Origin: Natronococcus pandeyae
GTDB taxonomy: Archaea; Halobacteriota; Halobacteria; Halobacteriales; Natrialbaceae
Reading direction: 5' to 3'
DNA: 64,000 nt
NCBI RefSeq assembly: GCF_008122205.1
Contig: NZ_PHNJ01000003.1
Location: 1-64,000, forward strand
Below are positions 1 through 9,400 of the stretch, piece after piece. Numbering within the stretch: the first letter of the stretch is position 1; every line of letters starts with the position of its first letter. The position numbers were made by a program, and so were the translations under genes. The notes beneath the pieces are model-generated. The model was not told the DNA's origin and made no database searches. It was given only the letters and a program-made list of their open reading frames with translations.

Positions 1-147
1 GAGTACCGCGACGGCTACGTCGACATCCCGGACGGGCCGGGACTCGGTATCGAGATCGACGAGGACTACGTCCGGGATCAGACCGGCGGTGTCGACTGGC
101 ACAACCCGATCTGGCGCCACGACGACGGCAGCGTCGCCGAGTGGTAA
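1..147 (+). CDS. Enolase-superfamily sugar-acid dehydratase, C-terminal fragment
   Basis: Only the last 48 codons and the TAA stop are in the window. The reading frame is open from base 1 and encodes the end of a protein with a [11 protein letters not shown] stretch followed by a W-x-x-DGSVAEW-type terminus. This resembles the C-terminus of mandelate racemase/muconate-lactonizing family members such as galactonate or other sugar-acid dehydratases, where the last strand of the barrel contains G-x-GIE(I/V)D. The catalytic Lys, His and metal ligands lie outside the window, so the substrate cannot be read. The next gene, a sugar isomerase/epimerase on the same strand, and the two glycosidases nearby fit a role in sugar-acid breakdown. 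Confidence 0.6.
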   Translation, partial: EYRDGYVDIPDGPGLGIEIDEDYVRDQTGGVDWHNPIWRHDDGSVAEW

Positions 148-257
148 CGCCGGGAGAAACTCGACCGGTTTTCCGACGCCAGTCGTTCGGTACCCACCGA
201 AACTCGGTGCAGACCCGACCGCACAGCCGTCGATCGGTCTGTAATCCGTTTTGATTG

Positions 258-289
258 GTACTATAGGACATCAGTGAGTAGGACGAACG
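258..289 (+). promoter_or_regulatory. TATA-like box for the isomerase gene
   Basis: The sequence TACTATAGG (258-266) is centred about 26 nt before the ATG at 290. In haloarchaea transcription begins roughly that distance after the TATA box, so the transcript would be leaderless and start at or next to the ATG. This supports the chosen start codon. Confidence 0.45.
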
Positions 290-1030
290 ATGCCGAAAAC
301 TGCCATCAACCTCTACAGTGTTCGCGAACTCGAGGAGTCGACGACCGAGGTTCTCGACAGCGTCGCCGACGCGGGCTACGACGGCGTGCAGTTCGCCGGC
401 GAGTACTCGCCGCTGCACGACGATCCGGAGACGATCGCCGAGACGCTCGAGGACCGCGGCCTGGAGGTCGCGCCGCCTCACGTCGGTATCGAGACGCTCG
501 AGGACGACCGCGAGGCCGTCCGGGAGGCGTACGAACCGCTCGGCGTCGACGCGGCCGTCGTCCCGTGGCTCGATCCCGAACGGTTCGAATCGGCAGCGGC
601 CGTCGACGAAACCGCCGGGCGACTCGACGCGCTCGCAGCCGATCTCGCAGACGAGGGGTGGGAGCTCTACTACCACAACCACGACCACGAGTACGCTGAT
701 CTGGACGACCAGCGGGCGTTCGACCGCTTCGTCGAGGCGACGGACGTCGGAATCGAACTCGACGTCGGCTGGGCGCTGACCGCGGGCGACGATCCCGCGG
801 AGCGCATCCGCTCGCTCGAGGGACGGCTACGGACGGTTCACATGAAAGATATGGACGTCGACGCCGATCCGGGCTTCGTCGAAATCGGCGAGGGTGACGT
901 CGATATGCAGGCCTGCGCCGAGGCCGCCGAGGCTGTCGGCGCCGAGTGGCTCGTCTACGAACACGACGATCCGGACGATCCCGCCGCGTCGCTCGAGCAC
1001 GGTGCGGCGTTCCTGAGCGACCTTCAGTAG
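290..1030 (+). CDS. Sugar phosphate isomerase/epimerase (xylose-isomerase-like TIM barrel)
   Basis: This 246-residue protein belongs to the AP_endonuc_2/xylose isomerase-like TIM-barrel family, which contains sugar isomerases, epimerases and inosose dehydratase-type enzymes. Visible hallmarks are the N-terminal INLYSVRE strand, YYHNHDHEY (the His/Glu region of the metal site), ELDVGWALTAG, and the late VHMKDMD motif that supplies a metal-binding His/Asp. The length fits a single-domain member of the family. A TATA-like box about 26 nt upstream supports the ATG as the start of a leaderless message. Neighbours (sugar-acid dehydratase end, SDR oxidoreductase, GH42 and GH36 glycosidases) point to sugar catabolism. 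The exact substrate cannot be told from the sequence. Confidence 0.85.
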   Translation: MPKTAINLYSVRELEESTTEVLDSVADAGYDGVQFAGEYSPLHDDPETIAETLEDRGLEVAPPHVGIETLEDDREAVREAYEPLGVDAAVVPWLDPERFESAAAVDETAGRLDALAADLADEGWELYYHNHDHEYADLDDQRAFDRFVEATDVGIELDVGWALTAGDDPAERIRSLEGRLRTVHMKDMDVDADPGFVEIGEGDVDMQACAEAAEAVGAEWLVYEHDDPDDPAASLEHGAAFLSDLQ

Positions 1031-1064
1031 CGATGGAACGAGACGCCGGAGGAGCCGGCGGCGT

Positions 1065-1769
1065 CTAGACGGACGCTGTAAGGCCCCCGTCGACGCGGAC
1101 GTTCTGGCCGGTGATGTAGCTCGAAGCGGGTGAGAGCAGGTAGGCGACCGCGTCCGCAATCTCTGCGGTTTGTGCCGGGCGTCCCATCGGGATCCGCTCT
1201 CTCGTTTCCTCGTCTACGTCGTAACTATCGACGAACCCGGGCTGGACCGCGTTCATCCGGATTCCGTTCTCCGCGTACCGGTCGGCGTAGAGTTTGGTGA
1301 AACTCCCGAGCCCAGCCCGGAGCACCGACGAGACGGGGAACTCACTCGACGGTTCGAACGCCGAGAACGTGGAGATATTCACGATCGACCCGTGGGCTTG
1401 CTCTTCCATGATGGGTGTGACGAGTCGCGCCATACGGACGGCGTTCAACAGCACGAGATCTACCCCCTCGTGCCACTCCTCGTCGGAGATTTCGAGAAGG
1501 TCGCCGGACGGCGGGTGGCCCGTGTTGTTCACTACCACGTCGATACGACCGTAGCGCTCGTGCGTCGTCTCGACGAGGGCCGCCAGGTCAGCGGGATCGG
1601 TCACCGAGCCTTCGAACCCATCTCCGCCGAGTTCGCCCGCGACCTCGACGGCGCTCCCGGACCGTGACAACAGAACCGGCGTGTATCCCTCCTCGTCTAA
1701 TCGCCGGGCACAGGCCTCTCCAATTCCGCTTCCCGCGGCTGTCACTACTGCGACTTTCGTATCAGCCAT
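1065..1769 (-). CDS. SDR-family oxidoreductase with a non-canonical active site
   Basis: The 234-residue product is a short-chain dehydrogenase/reductase. It has the nucleotide-binding TAAGSGIG motif near residue 10, NNTG at 81-84, the NIS segment carrying the usual catalytic Ser (S133), and the C-terminal [14 protein letters not shown] signature. The usual Y-x-x-x-K is absent: aligning back from the conserved GIR(M/V)N segment puts Ser147 and Arg151 (S-S-V-L-R) at the Tyr and Lys positions. The fold and cofactor binding are therefore well supported, but the classical proton relay is missing and activity may differ from ordinary ketoreductases. A TTTTTATG-type TATA element about 26 nt upstream supports the ATG start. 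It converges with the isomerase gene 35 bp away. Confidence 0.85.
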   Translation of the reverse strand: MADTKVAVVTAAGSGIGEACARRLDEEGYTPVLLSRSGSAVEVAGELGGDGFEGSVTDPADLAALVETTHERYGRIDVVVNNTGHPPSGDLLEISDEEWHEGVDLVLLNAVRMARLVTPIMEEQAHGSIVNISTFSAFEPSSEFPVSSVLRAGLGSFTKLYADRYAENGIRMNAVQPGFVDSYDVDEETRERIPMGRPAQTAEIADAVAYLLSPASSYITGQNVRVDGGLTASV

Positions 1770-2262
1770 ACAACTGCTACCATGGTCGCGTTCATAAAAA
1801 CACTCTCAGCACACACGACGGTGTTCAGAGTACACCGATTCGCCGAGAGAATCGAACACCATGAAAGCCCCTGGGCCGCTCGAGTCGGGGGGCTCGCTGC
1901 GCGCTCGCTTTGCTCGCGTGCTTGCGTCGCCCGCCGTCCCCGAGCGGCCCAGCCCCTTTCAGTCCCACCCGCGGTGGCTGGCCAGGCAGCCGACTCAGGT
2001 GGGACTGAAAGAGAGCTTTCGTGGTGGTCTCACCGGACACTGAGTACTTACGGTCGTATTTGAACACGGCCGCACACACCCGTTGCGAGTTCTTCTTTTC
2101 CCTGTTCGTGTCGAGTATCGGGGCGCAGCGGGGGTAGTTGCTGTAACCGATACGCCTTCGATTCAGCGTCAGTCGGGAGGAATTACTACGACCGGATAGC
2201 AGTGACAGCGCGACGTTCGCACCTCCACCTGACGAACCAACGATTCGAAGTACCGGCTGTCG
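1770..2262. other. Intergenic region with a palindromic repeat
   Basis: This 493-bp gap between the SDR and GH42 genes (both on the minus strand) contains the SDR promoter at its left edge and the palindromic element at 1862-2011. The remainder (about 2012-2262) has no ORF with haloarchaeal codon use and no recognisable RNA gene. Confidence 0.5.
1862..2011. repeat. Compound palindromic intergenic repeat
   Basis: Two perfect inverted repeats are nested side by side. CTGGGCCGCTCG at 1871-1882 pairs with its complement at 1941-1952, and CTTTCAGTCCCACC at 1956-1969 pairs with its complement at 1998-2011. The 6-mer TGAAAG at 1862-1867 can also pair with CTTTCA at 1956-1961. The GGTGGGACTGAAAG type of sequence is one I associate with recurrent haloarchaeal intergenic repeats, but this rests on recollection, not on a search. 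No second copy was seen in this window. Confidence 0.6.
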
Positions 2263-4281
2263 TTACTCGAGCCGCTCGACCGAGAGCCCGTCGACGATCC
2301 GCCCGTCGGCGATCGCGACGTCGTAGGCCCCGACCGCGGCGTCGCCGAGCAGCCACTCGACGTCCGCGTCGGGATCGAGCCCGAACCGATCGCTCGAGAA
2401 GTTCGTCACCCACGTGTAGTCGCCACGTTCGCCGACCCGGAGCCCCTCGGGGAGCCGATCGCAGTAGGGGACGTCGGCCCGCTCGAGTAGCGGGCGAACG
2501 AGCGCGTCGGCCAGGTCGGCGTCCGGCCAGACCCCGCAGTAGACGACCGTGCCCTCGCGGACGTCGTTTTCGACGACTGCCGTCCGACCTGCCTCGACGC
2601 CGCCGGTATCGTACTCGAGCAGCGGCGTCGCGGCGTCGGCCTCGAGCCACTCGGCCCAGGTGCGGAACCCGTAGGTTTCGTCCCCGTCCGCGCGGCGGAC
2701 GCGGGTCTCGAGGTGTGCCGGGACCGACTCGTGCTGGTCGACGCTCGCGCCGACGAGGTCGGCCAGCGGCCCCGGCTGCGGGGCGGGTCGGAGTTTGTTG
2801 TACTCGTCTTTGACGCCCGTTCGCGGGCCGAAGAGGAGTTCGCCGCCCGTTTCGACGTAGTCCGTGAGACGGTTCGCGAGGCCGTCGGTGACGAGGTGGA
2901 GCGCCGGCGCGACGACGGCGTCGTAGCCCGCGAGGTCGGTTTTCGGGTGGACGACGTCGACCTGGACGCCCCGGGCGCGGAGCGCGCCGTAGAAGGCGTC
3001 GAGCAGGCTCCAGTAGTCGAAGTCGGGCGCGTGTGGCTGCTCGTCGAGCGCCCAGAGGTTGTCGTAGTCGAACAGCAGCGCGACGGGGGCGTCGACGTGG
3101 TCGGCGTCTTCGATTGCGGCCAGTTCCGCGCCGGCCTGGCTCGCATCGTGGTAGCCGCGGTCCGGCGAGCCGTCCTGCTTCCGAAGGCCGGCGTGATACT
3201 GTTCCTGGCCCTCGAGACAGCGTCGCCAGCGGAAGTACAGCACCGCGTCGGCGCCGTGGGCGGTCGCGTGGTGGGCCCAGAGACGCATCGCGCCCTCGCC
3301 GGGCTGGGGACAGTGGGGCGGCCAGTTGACGTCGCCCGGCTGCTGTTCCATCACCCAGAACGGCCGATCTAACGCGGCCCGGTAGAGGTCGTGGTCTATC
3401 CCGAGCTGGTCCGGATCGCCGGCACGAAGCTGATCGGACGTCGGTTCGCCCTCGAGTCGGTCCTGGACGAACCCCGTCGGATAGGAGTCCCACGAGACCA
3501 GATCGAGGTCCTCGCTGACCGCGTAGGCGTCGAGCGTCGGGAACCGGCCCATGAAGTTGTGCGTGACGAACCAGTCCGGGTTCGCCTCATTCAGGAGATC
3601 GACCTGTAATCGGTTGTAGTCGACCACCGAGTCGCTCGAGAAGCGGGCGTAGTCGAGCAGCCGCGACGGGTGGTGCTCTGCGGGCGTCGGTCCCGGTGGA
3701 TCGACCTCCTCGAAGCTCGTGTACCGCTGGCTCCAGAAGGTGTTCCCCCAGGCCTCGTTGAGCGCCTCGATCGAGCCGTACTTTTCGGCGAGCCACTCGC
3801 GGAACGCCGCGGCGCAGTCGTCGCAGTAACAGCGAACGGTGCGGTGACAGCCGAACTCGTTGTCCGTCTGCCAGCCCGCGACGTGTGGGTTGTCGGCGTA
3901 GCGCTCGGTCAGCTTCGTGACGATGCGCTCGGTCTCCTCGCGGTAGGCGGCGGAGTTGAAACAGTAGTGGCGACGGCTACCGTGCTCTCGAACGGTGCCG
4001 TCCGGCTCCTCCTGTCGGATCTCGGGCCGCTCGTCGACCAGCCACTTCGGCGGCGTTGCCGTCGGCGTACAGAGCACCGCCTGCATCCCGTGGTCGCCGA
4101 TCAGTTCGATCGCCTCGTCCAGCCACTCGACGTCGAACTCGCCGCGTTCGGGCTCGAGGACGGCCCATGAGAACTCCGCCATGCGGACGTACTCGAGGCC
4201 GGCCTCGGCCATCTGTTCTACGTCCGTTTCCCACCGTTCTCGGGGCCAGTGCTCCGGAAAGTAACAGACACCAGTACGCAT
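2263..4281 (-). CDS. bgaH: Beta-galactosidase, glycoside hydrolase family 42
   Basis: The 672-residue protein is a GH42 beta-galactosidase close in length to the characterised haloarchaeal BgaH. The acid/base Glu is E142 in WQTDNEFGC and the nucleophile is E312 in FWVMEQQPGD. The four cysteines that hold the GH42 structural zinc are all present with canonical spacing (C107, C151, C153, C156), which suggests a stable trimeric enzyme. There is no signal peptide, so it should be cytoplasmic and act on imported galactosides. The ATG at 4281 lies 26 nt after a TTTAGG TATA-like element, consistent with a leaderless transcript. It is divergent from the GH36 alpha-galactosidase, separated by only 74 bp. 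Confidence 0.95.
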   Translation of the reverse strand: MRTGVCYFPEHWPRERWETDVEQMAEAGLEYVRMAEFSWAVLEPERGEFDVEWLDEAIELIGDHGMQAVLCTPTATPPKWLVDERPEIRQEEPDGTVREHGSRRHYCFNSAAYREETERIVTKLTERYADNPHVAGWQTDNEFGCHRTVRCYCDDCAAAFREWLAEKYGSIEALNEAWGNTFWSQRYTSFEEVDPPGPTPAEHHPSRLLDYARFSSDSVVDYNRLQVDLLNEANPDWFVTHNFMGRFPTLDAYAVSEDLDLVSWDSYPTGFVQDRLEGEPTSDQLRAGDPDQLGIDHDLYRAALDRPFWVMEQQPGDVNWPPHCPQPGEGAMRLWAHHATAHGADAVLYFRWRRCLEGQEQYHAGLRKQDGSPDRGYHDASQAGAELAAIEDADHVDAPVALLFDYDNLWALDEQPHAPDFDYWSLLDAFYGALRARGVQVDVVHPKTDLAGYDAVVAPALHLVTDGLANRLTDYVETGGELLFGPRTGVKDEYNKLRPAPQPGPLADLVGASVDQHESVPAHLETRVRRADGDETYGFRTWAEWLEADAATPLLEYDTGGVEAGRTAVVENDVREGTVVYCGVWPDADLADALVRPLLERADVPYCDRLPEGLRVGERGDYTWVTNFSSDRFGLDPDADVEWLLGDAAVGAYDVAIADGRIVDGLSVERLE

Positions 4282-4355
4282 ACCCGCAGGTCACAGTGGC
4301 GCTACCTAAACGTTCTCATGAGAGAGTATATGTAACACCAGACCCACCCGTCGCT
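4282..4355. promoter_or_regulatory. Divergent promoter between GH42 and GH36 genes
   Basis: The 74-bp gap carries two TATA-like boxes: GTATATG (4327-4333) for the plus-strand GH36 gene and the complement of TTTAGG (about 4303-4311) for the minus-strand GH42 gene. Each is about 26 nt from its start codon, so both messages should be leaderless. A perfect 10-bp palindrome TCTCATGAGA at 4314-4323 lies between the two boxes, where one regulator could control both genes. Confidence 0.5.
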
Positions 4356-6296
4356 ATGGGCGAGTTATCGGTAGCCGAAACCACGATACGGTACGGTCTC
4401 GGCGACGGATCGGTTTCGATCGCCGACGCGAACGGCGAACTGCTCTCGGGGACGCTCGACGTCGCGGCAACGAACGAGCCAGCAGGGCTCGAGGTGACCG
4501 ACCTCGTGGCGACGGAGCGGGCCGGCGGAATCGCGCTCTCGATCTCGGTTACGAATACGGGAACGGAGGCAGCGTCGCTCGACCGGCTGACCCTTTCCTG
4601 GGTGTCCGCCTTCGGGCCGGACGCACGAATCTACCACCACGGCTACCAGTCGTGGTCGCCGACGGCGACGCTTCCGGTCGGCGAGCAGTTCCCCGCCGAA
4701 GACCCGGACAACGCGCCGATGATGCTCGATCCCGCGGCCCCGGAGGATCGACGGACGAGCAGCTACCTCACCGGCTTCGTCGAGGAGGGGCGGGCGCTCA
4801 CGATGGGGTTTCTCGAGCACGAGCGCTTCTGCACCCGGTTCGACGTCGTCGACGACGCCGACGGCGTTCACGACGTTACGGCCGTCTGCCCGTTCGAAGG
4901 GGTTTCCCTCGAGCCCGGCGCGACGCTCGAGGTACCGACTCTGTGGGTAGACGCGAGCCGCGACCTCCGCGAGGGGCTGACGGTGCTCGCCGACCTGGTC
5001 GGCGAGGAGATGGACGCTCGCGTCCCCGAAGAGGTCCCGACCGGCTGGTGCTCGTGGTACCACTACTTCACCGACGTCACCGAGGCCGACGTCCGCGAGA
5101 ACCTCGACGAACTCCGGGAGTGGGGCATTCCGGTCGATATCGTCCAGCTAGACGACGGCTACATGGAGGCGTTCGGCGACTGGCGATCGATCGGCGACGG
5201 CTTTGCTGATATGGCTGCGCTCGAGGACGACATCGAAGCGGCGGGCTACAGGTCGGGACTCTGGCTCGCCCCCTTCTACGTCGAGAACGGCGCCGCGCTG
5301 TACGAGGACCATCCCGACTGGTTCGTGACGAAGCCCGGAACCGCGGACGGTGGCGTCGGCGAGCCCGTCGACGGCGGATTCCGCGCCGGATCGCAGCTCT
5401 ACGGCCTCGACACGACCCATCCCGAGGTCCAGGACTGGCTCCGGGAGACGTTCGCGACGATCGTCGACGACTGGGGCTTCTCGTATCTCAAGCTCGATTT
5501 CCTCTTCGCGGCGGCGCTGCCCGGCGAGCGTTACGACGCGGACGCGACCCGGTTCGAGGCCTACCGGCGTGGCCTCGAGATCGTCGACGAGACGGTCGGC
5601 GACGACGTCTTCGTGCTCGGCTGCGGCGCGCCGCTCGCCCCGAGCGTCGGACTGGTCGACGCGATGCGGATCGGACCCGACACCGACCCGGTCTGGGAGA
5701 CCGAGGGCGAGGCGGCGAGCCAGCCGGCGCTGAAGAACGCAGTCCGGAACACCCTTACCCGCCAGTTCCTCCACCGCCGCTGGTGGGTGAACGATCCCGA
5801 CTGCCAGCTCGTCAGGGTGACGAGCGACCTCACCAGAGCCGAGCGCGAGGCGTTCGCGACGCTCGTCGCGACGACCGGCGGCGTCAACGTCTTCTCGGAC
5901 CGCATCGCCGAGATCGATCCCGAGGGCCGACGGTTGCTCGAGCGCTCGCTGCCGCCCGTCGAGACGGGCGTCGTCGAGGGGCTCGAGGGCGCCGAGTTCC
6001 CCGAACGAGTCGTCTGCGAGCGACCCGGCGACGGCGCGCCGACGGTCGCGGTCTTCAACTGGGCCGACGCTCCCCGTACCATCGAGTTCGATCCGTCCGA
6101 GTACGCAGCGACCGCACCAGACGCCGACTCGCTCGCCGTCTGGGACGACGTTCGCGGCGAACGGCTTCCCGCCGAACCGCTCGAGCGAGAGCTCCCGGCC
6201 CACGGTGCAGCGGTGTTCGCGGTCGTCGAAGACGACGAGTCGACTCCCGTCGGCGACGAATCGACCCTTACCGGGGGTCCGGTCGGAACGGAGTAA
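4356..6296 (+). CDS. Alpha-galactosidase, glycoside hydrolase family 36
   Basis: The 646-residue protein is a GH36 (melibiase clan GH-D) glycosidase. An N-terminal beta-sandwich (about 1-220) precedes a TIM barrel beginning at VPTGWCSWYHYF. The nucleophile is D381 in YLKLDF and the acid/base is D442 in MRIGPDTD; the substrate-binding LDDGY (266-270) and C-terminal RRWWVNDPD motifs are present. It hydrolyses terminal alpha-galactosides and would act in the cytoplasm, as no signal peptide is visible. An upstream in-frame extension exists, but the ATG at 4356 is preferred because a TATA-like box lies 26 nt before it. It pairs with the divergent beta-galactosidase as a galactoside-utilisation unit. 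Confidence 0.92.
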   Translation: MGELSVAETTIRYGLGDGSVSIADANGELLSGTLDVAATNEPAGLEVTDLVATERAGGIALSISVTNTGTEAASLDRLTLSWVSAFGPDARIYHHGYQSWSPTATLPVGEQFPAEDPDNAPMMLDPAAPEDRRTSSYLTGFVEEGRALTMGFLEHERFCTRFDVVDDADGVHDVTAVCPFEGVSLEPGATLEVPTLWVDASRDLREGLTVLADLVGEEMDARVPEEVPTGWCSWYHYFTDVTEADVRENLDELREWGIPVDIVQLDDGYMEAFGDWRSIGDGFADMAALEDDIEAAGYRSGLWLAPFYVENGAALYEDHPDWFVTKPGTADGGVGEPVDGGFRAGSQLYGLDTTHPEVQDWLRETFATIVDDWGFSYLKLDFLFAAALPGERYDADATRFEAYRRGLEIVDETVGDDVFVLGCGAPLAPSVGLVDAMRIGPDTDPVWETEGEAASQPALKNAVRNTLTRQFLHRRWWVNDPDCQLVRVTSDLTRAEREAFATLVATTGGVNVFSDRIAEIDPEGRRLLERSLPPVETGVVEGLEGAEFPERVVCERPGDGAPTVAVFNWADAPRTIEFDPSEYAATAPDADSLAVWDDVRGERLPAEPLERELPAHGAAVFAVVEDDESTPVGDESTLTGGPVGTE

Positions 6297-6448
6297 CGGA
6301 CGAACGGCCGCGGGTTGCGGAGCCGACAATTTCTTTCCTCTCGTCGATGGTCGTTCGAACGGGCACCTTCCGTTTCACTCGGATTCCGAAGCGACACGCC
6401 GTTTCTGCGAGAAAGAGCGGCGATCGCTCGAGTCGACTGCCGACCCGA

Positions 6449-9400
6449 CTACGTCTCCTCCGCGACGACGGTTACCTCGCGAGCGGTGTCCTCGAGTTCG
6501 ATCCACTCCCGATCGGTGAGCGTCCCGTCGTCGTCGGTGTCGCGCGAGACGGCGATCGGTCCGAACTCGTAGACGTTACTTTCGAGGAGTTCGTCGGGCG
6601 CTTCGGCGAAGTGGATCAGTTCCTCGTAGCTCCCGCTCGAGTCGTCTAGCCCGAAGTAGACGTGCGTGCCGCCGTTCATCGCGGGCGTGGTCGCCTCGAC
6701 GTCGCCGTACGCCTCGTCGACGCCCCAGTTCTCGGGCACCGTATCCCGTACCAACACGGACTCGTCGTCGGGTTCGACGACGTCGACTGCGAGTTCGGTG
6801 CGGTTGGTCTGGCCGCCGGTGAACACCGATCCCGAATCCTCGCGGTCGCCCTCGGCGGTGAACTCGGGTTCCTCGCCTTCGATCGGCCCCTGCTCGGCGT
6901 CGCCGATCCGCATCGTCTCCTCGCCGTCGACGATCCGGACCTGTTCGAAGCCGAGCGCGTTGGTGAAGACGGTGTGTCCGAAGAAGGAGAGGACGTGGTT
7001 CTTCAGGCCGAAGGGGTGGAGTTCGGTCTGGTTCGCCGGCGGCAGCAGGCCGCCGACGGCGTGGATGCCCTGCCACGCCTCGTCGTCGGTGAAGATCGAG
7101 CCGGCGCTAACCAGGCCGTCCGTCGTTCCGGCGACGGACCCGCCGGACTCCTCGAAGGCGTCCGCGTCGATCAGCGTCATCGGCGCGTCCTCGGCGTAGG
7201 GGTAGCCGAGCGGCGCGACCTTCCAGAGCATCCGCTGGATCGGTCGCGTGTCGGTCAGCAGCGGGTGGTCCTCCTTCTCCTCTACGTGGGCGACGCCGAA
7301 CGTCTCCGTCACCACGTCGTCGGCGTCGATCCCGGCTGCGGTCTCCATCTCGGCGAGCAGGCGGAGTCCGGTGTCGGTCACGACGAGGTTGCCGTCGTCC
7401 TCGACGAACGCGTCCAGTGCATCGGCGTAGGCCTCGCGGTCGTCGCCCGCGTCGTCGTGGATGACGACGAGGTGGTCGTAGTCGGCCGCGGCGCCGTCCG
7501 CGACTTCCGCGGGAGTCAGGGCGACCGCATCGATCCGGTCGTTCGCGTCGTCGTAGTCCTCGAAGAACGCGAGCGGCGTGACTTCGTACGCCTCCTGCTC
7601 GAAGCCGAGGGCGTCGCGCGGGTCCGGATGGTCGGTGTCGGACTGCAGGGTGCCGATTTGAACGTCCATGTGGACCGGGCGCTCCTCCATCAGGCTCTCC
7701 ACCTCGAGCGTCCACTCGCCGCCCTCGGGTTCGCGGACGACGAACGGCTCGAAGTCGTGGTGGGCCTCGCCGTTTCGCTCGGACGGGCGGTAGGCGCGGA
7801 CCTCCTCGCCGGCCGGATTCTGGAGCACGACGTCCGCGAGGTCCTGCTCGGCGTGAGCGTGCACCGAGAGCGTGTGGAGCCCCTCGGCCACGTCGAGGGT
7901 CGTCGTCTCCGTCTCGTAGGCGTCGACGACGAGTTCCTCATCGGTCGCGTTCACCGCCGTGCTTCCCTCCTCCTCGAAGAAGCTGAGCTCCTCCGAGGAG
8001 CGGGTGAGTTCGTCGGTCGTGACGTAGGCGACCTCGGCCGACTCCCCGCTCCGGGTCGCGACCGTCGAGTCGACGTCGCGCAGCGCGTACTCGGTCATGG
8101 TCCGCATCGACTCCATGTAGCCCGTCACCCACATCTCGCAGAGCTCGGGGTTGTAGACGTTGCCGCCAACCATGTGGCTGTAGGCCATCTCGAAAGCCAT
8201 CGTCGTCACGTCGAGGCCGCCGCGGTCCTCGCTGGCGCCCATGAAGCCGATCAGTCCGCCGGTAATGGTGTAGCCGATCGTGTCCCAGATCGTCGAGTAG
8301 TCGTAGGCGGTCTCGGGCAGCACGGGGAAGCCGAGCGCGTCGGTGTTGAAGTCGTCCGTCGCCGCCTCCTGGGCGTCCGCAAGCGCCTCCCAGTTGTCGA
8401 GTTTTTCCTCGAGGCTCTCCTCTAGGACGCGGTTCATCTCGTAGAGGTCGTGGAACTCGTTCTGGGTGTACTCGATCTGGTTGATCAGCCCGAGGATGAA
8501 GTCGGAGTTCCACAGCATCGCGTGGAGGTCGGCGCCGTGTGTCAGGTTCGCGTACTGGCGGAAGTGCTCGACGGCGCCCATCGCGTCGGGGACCGTGGTG
8601 ACGATGTCGGAGGGGTTGTCCTCCGCCCAGCGGTCCTCGTCGGGTTCGCCGGGGTGGTGAACCGGATCGATCCAGCCGATCGTCGGATACTGGCGGTTCG
8701 TGTCGAACACCTCGGCGTTGCCGCGCTCGTGTAGCGGTGCCGCCGGTACCCTCGGGCTCCCGGTGCCGTCGCCGCCGACCTGCCAGCCGCTGTCGTACTG
8801 GGGACTGCGGGCGACCCAGCCGTCAGGGTTGACCGAGAGGATAATCAGGACCACGTCGTCGAGCAACCGCTCGAACTCCTGTTCCCGTCCGGTGAGAATG
8901 CGCTCGATGAACCGGTAGCAGGCCTCGGGGCCGGCGCGCTCGAGACCGTGGATCGAGGCCTCGAACATGACCTTCTGGCGCTCCTCGAACTCCTCGGTGC
9001 CGCGGATCTCGTCGATGTCGTTCGTGATCTCGGCGACGTGCAGGTCCTTCGGGTCCTCGCGGTCGGTGATGCGGTTGTGGTGGCCGGGACTCTGCCCGAA
9101 CTCGACGTCGTGGGGGTTCTCCGCGTCCGAGAGCGCGTAGAAGTCGAGTCGATCGGAGTGCTCGGACTCGAGGTGCTCCATCCCGCTGATCATCTGCTCG
9201 TAGTCGATGAAGTCGACGGCGCGGTGGGGTGCCGGGAAGACGCCGAGCGGGTACTCGCCGAGACGCCAGAACGGGTTCGAGCCGGGCGAGTAGCTCAGCT
9301 CCTCCGTGCTCGGCAGATCGATAACCTCCTCGACCTGGGCGGTCGTCAACTGCGCGTAGGCGACGGACTGGTCCTCCAAGATCCAGTCGTCCTCGAGGTC

